Of a DNA stretch of 13,923 nucleotides, positions 1-5,653 are shown piece after piece. The translations under genes were made by a program, and so were the position numbers. Location: positions 1 to 13,923 of the forward strand of contig JANYCL010000505.1 in NCBI GenBank assembly GCA_025360355.1. The letters run 5' to 3'. Within the stretch, counting starts at the first letter, position 1. Each line of letters opens with the position of its first letter. This stretch comes from Sphingobacteriaceae bacterium (lineage in GTDB: Bacteria; Bacteroidota; Bacteroidia; B-17B0; Aurantibacillaceae). The notes under the pieces were generated by a model. The model saw nothing but the letters and a program-made list of their open reading frames with translations. It did no database searches and was not told the DNA's origin.

Positions 1-593
1 ATCTCTTCCATGTGCGCGAAATAATCTCCATCAAAACCGCCAACTTCCCAAAAAGCTTTCGCACGAACGAACATGCAAGCGCCCGTTGCCCAAAAAATTT
101 CTATACTGGAATCGTATTGCGCTTTATCGTCCTCTAAACTATTAAATACTCTTCCCCTGCAAAACGGATAACCGTATTTATCAATGAAGCCTCCCGATGC
201 ACCGGCGTATTCGAATTTTGTTTTGTTGTTGTGATCCAAAATTTTGGGCTGACAAGCAGCGATGTTTGGATCTGAATCCATCAATGAAATTACATTTCCG
301 ATCCAATTTTCAGTCACCTCAACATCCGAATTCAATAAAACATAATAATCTGAATCAACATGTTTAAGCGCATCGTTATAACCTTGCGCGAAACCTGTGT
401 TGGTTGGATTCTGAACAATTTGTACTGAAGGATAATTTGCTCTCAAAAAAGAAATAGAATCGTCGGAAGAATTATTGTCAGCAACAACTACAGTGTGATC
501 TTTAGAAAATTTGGTAACCGATGGAAGGAATTTCTCCAAAAACAATTTCCCATTATAATTTAAAATAACTACCGCAACTTTGCTGTGTGACAT
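1..593 (-). CDS. Glycosyltransferase family 2 (partial, runs off left edge)
   Basis: Cytoplasmic nucleotide-sugar-dependent GT-A glycosyltransferase, probably adding a sugar (rhamnosyltransferase-like) to a surface polysaccharide or lipid-linked glycan. My translation of the minus strand opens MSHSKVAVVILNYNGK, the usual GT2 first beta strand. It continues with VVADNNSSDDS (about residues 37-47), NTGFAQGYNDAL (nucleotide-sugar fold), LLNSDVEV (the acidic metal-binding motif of this subfamily) and, near the edge, GGFDGDYFAHMEE, where the catalytic ED region begins. About 197 codons are visible without a stop; the family is usually around 300 residues, so the C-terminus is missing. The ATG lies 5 bases after the stop of the GWxTD gene, so the two are probably co-transcribed. 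No transmembrane segment is visible in this part. The acceptor cannot be told from the sequence. Confidence 0.9.
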   Translation of the reverse strand, partial: MSHSKVAVVILNYNGKLFLEKFLPSVTKFSKDHTVVVADNNSSDDSISFLRANYPSVQIVQNPTNTGFAQGYNDALKHVDSDYYVLLNSDVEVTENWIGNVISLMDSDPNIAACQPKILDHNNKTKFEYAGASGGFIDKYGYPFCRGRVFNSLEDDKAQYDSSIEIFWATGACMFVRAKAFWEVGGFDGDYFAHMEE

Positions 594-598
594 ACAAT

Positions 599-2068
599 TT
601 AATGGGGATTATTAAAGAAATCGTTGGCTTGATTGCCCTGCTGTGAGCCAGGTTGTGTCGCATCAGGATTTGCGTTAGTTTCGCGTTTAGTAATTTCATA
701 GCGCCATCTGTCATTATACAGTTCGCCTTTGATGTCAGAATGAACAACCTGATAACAGTCATCCGCAATTTTTTTATTTACGAAAACAGCTTTTTTATTA
801 GTATAAAACATTCCTGTTGCTTTATCGTTCACGCGGTACCATTGCCAGATCTCGTAAGGATATGAATAAGGCTCGCTCGGCTGCATAACACGTTGATCAG
901 GTTTACCGTATTGTAAATACATTCGGCCTCTATCAGTGTAAAAACCTTTTTGCTTCCCGCATTTAAATGTTTTGTTCACAATTTTCACCTTGTCATAGTA
1001 CGCAAGCCATAAAGCAAGCGGATCTAATGAATCTCCCGAGCGACCTTCCCAAAAGCTCACAATATAATTTTTCATTAAGGCCGGATCTTTTTTCACAGCT
1101 TGATTAATTTGATAATCGCGCTCCATTGAAGTAGAGATCGGCCACAAACATTCCACAAACATTTTTAAAGTATCTGCATTATTATACTCTCCAAAGAACT
1201 CATACACCGAACGCTTTTCTTTTTTCTCTAATACTTTTATGATCTTGCTGCTTCTTTGAAAAAACCATTTTTTCTCGAGCTGTACTTTATTGTTTTTATC
1301 TTTTAATTCTATCACTAAATAATAATTACCCGACTCCAATTTCGAAATATCTATCTGTGCTAATAATGGATTTACTTTTGAGGTCATTTGTTTTTTGTAA
1401 CCAGACATTCCTTCCGGCCTAAACATATCTTCTTTGCGTTCGATATGATATGCATAAACAAATCCTTGCCCTTTACCTAAAATTGTATCTGTACCATAAG
1501 CTTCGAAATAAAAAGCAAATTTATTTAAATTGTTAGGGAAATAATTTACGTTGTACGGAATAAGATCGTAGCCACTTTTAGAAATAGAACTTTGATTTAC
1601 AGTTTTCGCAAAAGATTCCAGAGGCTGAATGGTTGAACATGTAATTTCGTTTTTAGCATAATTGATCGTTACGTTTTCCTTGTAAGTAAATTTTTTCTGA
1701 CTAAGATCGTTATTGTCGGCCAATGTAATTTCAATTGTATAAGCGCCATTTGGTAAAGCGTAACGGTGATTATCAATAAAGCTCGAAATATTCAATGTAT
1801 CCTTATCAACCGGACCCATTAAATTATAATTATCGCCGGTGTACAATTCGCCGTTTTTTGTAATGACAACTTTAACATTAACTGAACCTTGCAGTCCGCC
1901 TGAAACAGACAAGTGCTTAATTGAATTACCAATTACTGTTAAATAGGTTTCAATAAAAGGAGAGCCGGATGGTACATTAAAAACCCCGTAATTAAAATAG
2001 GCTGTTACCGAAGCTTGGCTTTGAAGGAAGAACAACCCGAAAACGAATATTAAAACATGCTTTTTCAT
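599..2068 (-). CDS. Secreted GWxTD domain-containing protein
   Basis: Exported protein of unknown function, about 489 residues. The N-terminus MKKHVLIFVFGLFFLQSQA is a classical Sec signal peptide with an AxA-like end and no lipobox. The middle (about 20-290) looks like beta-rich Ig-type domains. The C-terminal third holds the GWxTD region: a FWEGR segment, then GFYTDRGRMYLQYGKPD and PYEIWQWY. In the family as I know it the motif is GW-x-TD followed by RGRxYILYGPPD and PYEIWYY. Here the signature Trp is Phe (residues 379-383 counted from the upstream ATG), and the rest is intact. The tail is Asn/Gln rich. Start: an in-frame ATG at 2080 would add MSFI, but 2068 gives a signal peptide beginning MKK, so I prefer 2068; the end is certain. 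It sits upstream of a glycosyltransferase with a 5-base gap. The family is typical of Bacteroidota and related phyla, with no established activity. Confidence 0.85.
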   Translation of the reverse strand: MKKHVLIFVFGLFFLQSQASVTAYFNYGVFNVPSGSPFIETYLTVIGNSIKHLSVSGGLQGSVNVKVVITKNGELYTGDNYNLMGPVDKDTLNISSFIDNHRYALPNGAYTIEITLADNNDLSQKKFTYKENVTINYAKNEITCSTIQPLESFAKTVNQSSISKSGYDLIPYNVNYFPNNLNKFAFYFEAYGTDTILGKGQGFVYAYHIERKEDMFRPEGMSGYKKQMTSKVNPLLAQIDISKLESGNYYLVIELKDKNNKVQLEKKWFFQRSSKIIKVLEKKEKRSVYEFFGEYNNADTLKMFVECLWPISTSMERDYQINQAVKKDPALMKNYIVSFWEGRSGDSLDPLALWLAYYDKVKIVNKTFKCGKQKGFYTDRGRMYLQYGKPDQRVMQPSEPYSYPYEIWQWYRVNDKATGMFYTNKKAVFVNKKIADDCYQVVHSDIKGELYNDRWRYEITKRETNANPDATQPGSQQGNQANDFFNNPH

Positions 2069-2102
2069 AATAAAAGACATTAAATGTTTAGGGGGTGTTT
2101 GA

Positions 2103-2115
2103 TACCTTAAAGGTA
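2103..2115 (-). promoter_or_regulatory. Candidate promoter -7 element overlapping a 13-base palindrome, upstream of the GWxTD gene
   Basis: On the minus strand TACCTTTA (2115-2108) fits the Bacteroidota -7 consensus TAnnTTTG at all but the last base and lies about 40 bases before the start at 2068. It falls inside a perfect odd palindrome, TACCTTAAAGGTA (6 bases, a central A, 6 bases). I find no convincing -33 TTG at the right distance. The strong terminator just upstream means this gene needs its own promoter, which supports the call. The palindrome could be an operator or chance. Confidence 0.4.
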
Positions 2116-2149
2116 CGAAATTTATTTCTAAAATTATTGAGGACTTGCT

Positions 2150-2180
2150 AAAAAAACAAAACCCCCATATAAGTGGGGGC
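2150..2180 (-). terminator. Rho-independent terminator after tRNA-Ser
   Basis: Read on the minus strand, a hairpin with stem CCCCCA/TGGGGG plus one G-T wobble pair and a four-base loop (2162-2179) is followed directly by TTTTGTTTTTTT. It begins 15 bases past the CCA end of tRNA-Ser. It should end the tRNA transcript and insulate the GWxTD/glycosyltransferase pair. On the plus strand the stem has no T-run after it, so it acts only leftwards. Confidence 0.88.
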
Positions 2181-2194
2181 TAGTTCTTTATAAC

Positions 2195-2282
2195 TGGCGG
2201 AGAAGGAGGGATTCGAACCCCCGGAGGTATGACCCTCAACAGTTTTCAAGACTGCCGCAATCGACCACTCTGCCACTTCTCC
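2195..2282 (-). tRNA. tRNA-Ser (anticodon UGA)
   Basis: The minus strand folds as a class II tRNA. The acceptor stem GGAGAAG pairs with CTTCTCC, then come discriminator G and an encoded CCA (2197-2195). The D arm is GCA-GAGTGGTCGAT-TGC. The anticodon stem CAGT/ACTG holds loop CTTGAAA with anticodon TGA at 2248-2246. A long variable arm (around GAGGGTCATACCTCC) identifies serine, and the T arm has GGTTCGAATCC. It decodes UCN, chiefly UCA. It has its own promoter at 2287-2320 and terminator at 2150-2180, so it appears to be a single-gene transcription unit. Confidence 0.97.
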
Positions 2283-2286
2283 GCCG

Positions 2287-2320
2287 CAAAAATACTAAAA
2301 AATTTAAATTATACCCTCAA
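2287..2320 (-). promoter_or_regulatory. Promoter of tRNA-Ser
   Basis: On the minus strand TATTTTTG (2294-2287) matches the Bacteroidota -7 consensus TAnnTTTG exactly. A TTG (2320-2318) lies 23 bases upstream, at the far end of the accepted 17-23 spacing. The -7 element ends only 4 bases before the mature tRNA 5' end at 2282, so the primary transcript would carry essentially no 5' leader. Confidence 0.65.
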
Positions 2321-2376
2321 TTTCAAAAAATTATATCAGGAATGGATTTTGAGAAGGGGTTTCGCTTATAAATAAG

Positions 2377-3006
2377 CTACTTCCATTGAAAATAAACCAC
2401 TTTTTTGGTTTCGAAAAATTCTTCGCGGAAGAAGTTTTTTAGTTCGAAGAATTCGCATTTATTATAAAAGCGGCCAAATTCTTCTTGCAGATCGCCGCCT
2501 TTTAAATATAAAATGCCGTTGGGCTTATCGTTAAAACTTTTTCCGGTAAATTTTCCTTTGAGCCAAGAATAAAAAACAGGAAACTCGGTCACTGCCCTGC
2601 TCACTACAAAATCAAATTTATCATCTACTTTTTCGGCGCGTTCATGTTGTGATGTTAGATTGGTTAAACCAACTCCTTTTGAAACTTCATCCACCACTTT
2701 TATTTTTTTTCCAATAGAATCAACCAAATGAAAATGCGATTCAGGAAACATAATTGCTAAAGGAATTCCCGGGAAACCGCCGCCCGTACCAACATCCAGT
2801 ATTTTTGTTCCGGGTTTGAATTGAATCACTTTTGAAATTCCTAAAGAATGCAGAATGTGACGCTCATATAAAAGATCGATCTCTTTCCGTGAAATAACAT
2901 TTATCTGCGCATTCCAAATTGAATACAACTCATAAAGCTGATTGAATTGTTCTTTTTGTTTTGGATTAAGATCGGGAAAGTATTTGAAAATAATATCAGC
3001 GTTCAT
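2377..3006 (-). CDS. rsmG: 16S rRNA (guanine-527-N7)-methyltransferase RsmG
   Basis: Uses S-adenosylmethionine to methylate N7 of G527 in the 530 loop of 16S rRNA (cytoplasm); loss in other bacteria gives low-level streptomycin resistance. The protein is 209 residues, the normal length for RsmG. Residues 70-81, LDVGTGGGFPGI, are the Rossmann-fold SAM motif with the GFPG signature of the family. HFHLVDSIGKK (91-101) is the acidic loop that binds SAM. RAEKVDDKFDFVVSRAV (123-139) matches the conserved RAE...FDxVxSRA block. The ATG at 3006 follows directly on the intergenic repeat region. I see no clean promoter; TACCTTTT near 3021 on the minus strand is a weak -7-like match inside the repeat. 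After the stop an AT-rich palindrome (2364-2377) has no T-run and is not a convincing terminator. Confidence 0.95.
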   Translation of the reverse strand: MNADIIFKYFPDLNPKQKEQFNQLYELYSIWNAQINVISRKEIDLLYERHILHSLGISKVIQFKPGTKILDVGTGGGFPGIPLAIMFPESHFHLVDSIGKKIKVVDEVSKGVGLTNLTSQHERAEKVDDKFDFVVSRAVTEFPVFYSWLKGKFTGKSFNDKPNGILYLKGGDLQEEFGRFYNKCEFFELKNFFREEFFETKKVVYFQWK

Positions 3007-3019
3007 ATTAAATGAAAAA

Positions 3020-3081
3020 GGTAAAATGGCAGATGGCAGATGTTATAATAGGTAAAATGTAAAATGGCAGATGGCAAATGG
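3020..3081. repeat. Direct repeat with 7-base period (two copies)
   Basis: Two 22-base copies, 3021-3042 and 3059-3080, agree at 21 of 22 positions. Each begins GTAAAATGGCAGATGGCA. Inside each, units ATGGCAG/ATGGCAA repeat with a period of 7. The copies start 38 bases apart and are preceded by GG in the first copy and by a nested GGTAAAAT in the second. They fill most of the gap between the sigma factor gene and rsmG. Low-complexity intergenic repeats of this kind look like a dispersed genomic element, but no second locus is in the window. Confidence 0.75.
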
Positions 3082-3128
3082 ATATTAACAATAATCTAAA
3101 ACCTACATTTGCCATTTGACCTTTTACA
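3058..3128. repeat. Imperfect inverted repeat (23-base arms, 25-base loop)
   Basis: The arm at 3058-3080 (TGTAAAATGGCAGATGGCAA plus ATG) and the reverse complement of 3106-3128 agree at 20 of 23 positions, with a 25-base spacer. An RNA from either strand could form a long hairpin between the sigma factor stop (3141) and the rsmG start (3006). The arms are the same sequence family as the direct repeats, so the inverted copy is a third, flipped unit. It has no T-run and so is not a standard terminator; it may act as a stem that protects or separates the two mRNAs, or have no function. Confidence 0.7.
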
Positions 3129-3140
3129 TCTTCCATTCAA

Positions 3141-3761
3141 TTACATATTACTTTCTTTATTTTTTAGAATGTTGTATAAAAATTCGCGCGCTCTGAATAA
3201 TTGCGCTTTTATGGTTCCTATTGGTAAATTTAATTTTTGGGAAATTTCTTCATGACTCAATTCCTGATAATAAAACATCTCAACCAATTCTTTATACTTT
3301 GGTTTTAATTTATCTACAACATCGTGTAACAGATCAATTTTTTGTTTTTTAATAAAGTATTCTTCCGGATCAAGCGTTCCTGATTTTATGTTTTGTGATA
3401 ATTGCTGCCCTTCTTCATTTACATATTTTGTATCTAACGAAAATGTATCGTTTTGTTTTTTCTTACGTAAATGATCGATTGCATTATTACTCGCGATTTT
3501 AAATAACCAAGTGCTGAAAGCGAAGTTAGGAGTGTATTGTTCTAATCTTTTAAAAGCTCTTCCGAAAGCTTCAATTGTAAGATCGTCTGCGTCATCTTTA
3601 TTCCCCACCATTTTCAACATCATAAAATAAACCGATTCCCTATAACGATGTAATAACTCCGCATACGCTTTCTGGTCGCCATTTTTGAGCGCAGATTGAA
3701 CCAGCTTATAATCATAAACTGCTTTCGTTGTTAGCTTATCGTTATTTCCTAATTCGTCCAT
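3141..3761 (-). CDS. ECF-type sigma-70 family RNA polymerase sigma factor
   Basis: 206-residue alternative sigma factor with only the sigma2 and sigma4 domains, as in the extracytoplasmic-function group. Residues about 30-102 are region 2: NKDDADDLTIEAFGRAFKRL is the core-binding helix, and FSTWLFKIASNNAIDHLRKK is the -10 recognition helix. Residues about 146-200 are region 4, with helix-turn-helix YQELSHEEISQKLNLPIGTI followed by KAQLFRAREFL, which would read the -35 region. The start ATG at 3761 lies inside the upstream glycosyltransferase gene (13-base overlap), so translation is likely coupled. No anti-sigma factor gene is adjacent: upstream is the membrane glycosyltransferase and downstream are the repeat region and rsmG. 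Its target regulon cannot be read from the sequence. Confidence 0.93.
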   Translation of the reverse strand: MDELGNNDKLTTKAVYDYKLVQSALKNGDQKAYAELLHRYRESVYFMMLKMVGNKDDADDLTIEAFGRAFKRLEQYTPNFAFSTWLFKIASNNAIDHLRKKKQNDTFSLDTKYVNEEGQQLSQNIKSGTLDPEEYFIKKQKIDLLHDVVDKLKPKYKELVEMFYYQELSHEEISQKLNLPIGTIKAQLFRAREFLYNILKNKESNM

Positions 3762-4891
3762 TTATTGGGTTTGAAGAGCATTTTAGCTATGTGAAATACA
3801 GGGTAAATAAATAAAAGAACAAATTCATACACAAAAGCCATCGCCCAAAGGTCAGGCTCATTTAGCTTTTTAGAAGCTTTACGAAATATAGCCATTTGAA
3901 ATATTATTTTCAATAAAAAAAGACCAACACCGATTAAAGCCGTGCTCTTAAAGCAAAAAAGCACGACCAAAAACATGTAAAATATGTAAGTAATACCAAA
4001 ATCAAAACCAATTTTAAACCTTGAAGCCGAAGTATACAAAGGCGCAGTAGTTAAATGTCTTACCTTTTGCATTCGCCAATCGCGGAATGTTTTTTTAGCT
4101 TTTGAATAGGTAATTGAATCATGACTTATGCACACATTTGTATTTTCGGGAGTGGCAGCTTCATTCACAAAAAGATCGTCATCTCCTGAATTGATCTGAT
4201 AATGACTTGAAAAACCTTTGTGTTTAAAAAATAATGATTTTTTGTAGGCTAAATTTCTTCCAACACCCATGTAGGCTTTACCTTTCATCCCGGCAGTTAA
4301 ATAACGTAATGCAATTGTAAAAGTATCGAAGCGGATCAGTTTATTTAAAAAGCCATGCGTTTTAATGTAAGCGCCATAACCTAAAACAATTTCTTTTGTC
4401 GAACTGAAGCCGGATGCAATTTCCTTTAACCAAGTATTAGAAGAAGGATAACAATCTGCATCCGTAAAAACTAAATTTTCATATTTCGCGCCTTTAATTC
4501 CCACCATGATCGCAAATTTTTTGCCATGCTTATAATATGCATCTTCTTTAATGGTGATCTTTTTAAGATTGGGGAAAATTCTTGCGAATTCATCTATAAC
4601 GGTCTCGGTATTATCCCATGAACAATCATTTACAACAATAACTTCGAACTCCGGATATTCCTGCGTTAATATTTTCGGAAGAAATTCCGTTAAATTTTCA
4701 TCTTCATTCCGTGCACATATAATAACACTGACAGGTTCTGTATTCGTGTTTGGTGAACTGAGATTTGTTTTTAATGCAGCAACCGGCCAATAACTTAAAA
4801 AGTAGTGAATGATGTGAATTAAAAATATAATACCGCCAAGTATGGACAATATCTCTTCAAGACCTAAATGATCAAATTGGGGCAAAGGCAT
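3749..4891 (-). CDS. Membrane-anchored family 2 glycosyltransferase
   Basis: 380-residue inner-membrane GT2 enzyme with a cytoplasmic catalytic domain. An N-terminal membrane helix (about 15-35) precedes the GT-A domain. VSVIICARNEDENL (54-67) and VIVVNDCSWDNT (84-95) form the nucleotide-sugar fold, VFTDADCYPSS (141-151) is the DxD metal site, SGDDDLFVNEA (235-245) gives the catalytic acid region, and WRMQKVRH (272-279) is a variant of the processive-type QxxRW motif. Three C-terminal membrane segments follow (about 297-315, 318-336, 348-372). This layout resembles cellulose synthase/hyaluronan synthase-like or ceramide glucosyltransferase-like GT2 enzymes; the product is unknown. It overlaps the next gene by 13 bases. 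The ATG at 4891 lies only 4 bases from a consensus -7 element, so the mRNA may be leaderless. Confidence 0.9.
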   Translation of the reverse strand: MPLPQFDHLGLEEILSILGGIIFLIHIIHYFLSYWPVAALKTNLSSPNTNTEPVSVIICARNEDENLTEFLPKILTQEYPEFEVIVVNDCSWDNTETVIDEFARIFPNLKKITIKEDAYYKHGKKFAIMVGIKGAKYENLVFTDADCYPSSNTWLKEIASGFSSTKEIVLGYGAYIKTHGFLNKLIRFDTFTIALRYLTAGMKGKAYMGVGRNLAYKKSLFFKHKGFSSHYQINSGDDDLFVNEAATPENTNVCISHDSITYSKAKKTFRDWRMQKVRHLTTAPLYTSASRFKIGFDFGITYIFYMFLVVLFCFKSTALIGVGLFLLKIIFQMAIFRKASKKLNEPDLWAMAFVYEFVLLFIYPVFHIAKMLFKPNKWTN

Positions 4892-4895
4892 GCCG

Positions 4896-4903
4896 CAAAG
4901 TTA
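4896..4903 (-). promoter_or_regulatory. Promoter -7 element for the glycosyltransferase/sigma factor operon
   Basis: On the minus strand TAACTTTG (4903-4896) is an exact TAnnTTTG match. It is separated by only 4 bases from the ATG at 4891-4889. Transcription starting 5-7 bases after the element would begin at or within the start codon, suggesting a leaderless transcript. The nearest -33-like sequence is TTTCG, 16 bases upstream, so the -33 element is weak. Confidence 0.6.
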
Positions 4904-4908
4904 CCTGT

Positions 4909-4919
4909 GCAGTACCTGC
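4909..4919. promoter_or_regulatory. Small palindrome between divergent promoters
   Basis: GCAGTACCTGC is a perfect inverted repeat (GCAG, 3-base centre, CTGC) lying between the minus-strand -7 element at 4896-4903 and the plus-strand one at 4930-4937. ACCTG also occurs twice as a direct repeat here (4903-4907 and 4914-4918). The position suits an operator shared by both promoters, but the arms are short and chance is possible. Confidence 0.25.
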
Positions 4920-4929
4920 GAAATATGGA

Positions 4930-4937
4930 TATCTTTG
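4930..4937 (+). promoter_or_regulatory. Promoter -7 element for the HAD-tgt-lpt-pyrC gene cluster
   Basis: TATCTTTG is an exact TAnnTTTG match on the plus strand. An in-frame ATG begins 2 bases after it, which would place that ATG at or before the expected transcription start (about 4942-4944). This element therefore argues for translation starting at the later ATG pair (4963/4966). No clear TTG lies 17-23 bases upstream. Confidence 0.6.
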
Positions 4938-4962
4938 CATGATACAAACAAAGAAATTAACA

Positions 4963-5613
4963 ATGATGCAGAATATTAAAGCGGTGATATTTGATATGGA
5001 TGGAGTGCTGATTGATTCGGAACCACTTTGGCGTATTGCTATGATCAAAGGTTTCAATGATATTGGTATTGAATTTACGGATGAAGATTGCAGAAAAACT
5101 ACCGGCATGCGCTTTAAAGAAGTGGTGGAGCATTGGTTTAATCATCACAACATAACTCATTCAACACCAATACAACTGAACGATGCAGTTCATGAACATT
5201 TAGTAAGTTTAATTATTACTGAAGGTAATGCAATGAAAGGAGCAATTGAACTTTTAGAATTCTTAAAAACTAAACAATTTCCCTTGGGCTTAGCTACTTC
5301 TTCGAGTCATATTTTGGTTGATGCAGTTTTACATAAAACACAAACCAAACCTTATTTCCATTCTATTACTTCTGCCGAATTTCTTGAGTTTGGAAAACCA
5401 CATCCCGAAGTGTTTTTGAAATGTGCCGCCGATCTAAATATTTTACCTGAGAATTGCCTCGTAATTGAAGATTCGGTTAATGGAGTTTTGGCTGGAAAAG
5501 CGGCGGGTATGACCGTTATTGCAGTGCCCGATGAGGAACATAAAAACGATAGTCGCTTTGAAATAGCGGATTTCCGACTTAATAACCTCTCAGATGTTAT
5601 TAAATTATTCTAA
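4963..5613 (+). CDS. HAD superfamily phosphatase (beta-phosphoglucomutase/hexitol phosphatase-like)
   Basis: Cytoplasmic phosphatase or phosphomutase of the HAD subfamily IA, about 216 residues, the usual length. Motif I, IFDMDGVLID, supplies the Asp nucleophile and the general acid two residues later. It is followed by SEPLW and a helical cap domain (EFTDEDCRKTTGM...). Motif II is LGLATSSS, motif III the Lys in FGKPHPEVF, and motif IV VIEDSVNGVLAGKAAGM with the metal-binding ED. The overall pattern resembles HxpB/YniC-type sugar-phosphate phosphatases, so a hexose or hexitol phosphate is a plausible substrate, but specificity is not determined. Start: an upstream in-frame ATG at 4939 adds eight residues but touches the -7 element, so I chose the tandem ATG at 4963/4966, giving MMQNIKAVIFDMDG. 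tgt follows after 40 bases with no terminator. Confidence 0.88.
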   Translation: MMQNIKAVIFDMDGVLIDSEPLWRIAMIKGFNDIGIEFTDEDCRKTTGMRFKEVVEHWFNHHNITHSTPIQLNDAVHEHLVSLIITEGNAMKGAIELLEFLKTKQFPLGLATSSSHILVDAVLHKTQTKPYFHSITSAEFLEFGKPHPEVFLKCAADLNILPENCLVIEDSVNGVLAGKAAGMTVIAVPDEEHKNDSRFEIADFRLNNLSDVIKLF

Positions 5614-5653
5614 AATTCACTAACAAAGTACTCTATCTCGTAAATTTACTGAA

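Noticed and set aside
553..865. Open frames on both strands across the start of the left glycosyltransferase and the end of the GWxTD gene.
   Set aside because: Both overlap conserved coding sequence of the minus-strand genes and have no family features.
2364..2377. GCTTATAAATAAGC palindrome at the rsmG stop as a terminator.
   Set aside because: It is AT-only in most of its stem and is not followed by a T-run on the minus strand; it is more likely chance in AT-rich DNA.
3020..3128. Possible CRISPR array from the closely spaced repeats.
   Set aside because: The units have a 7-base internal period, only two direct copies with a 16-base gap and one inverted copy, and no cas gene nearby.
4939..4962. 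Upstream ATG of the HAD phosphatase gene as the true start.
   Set aside because: It lies immediately after the exact -7 element, so the transcript would begin at or after it; the tandem ATG at 4963/4966 gives the normal N-terminus.
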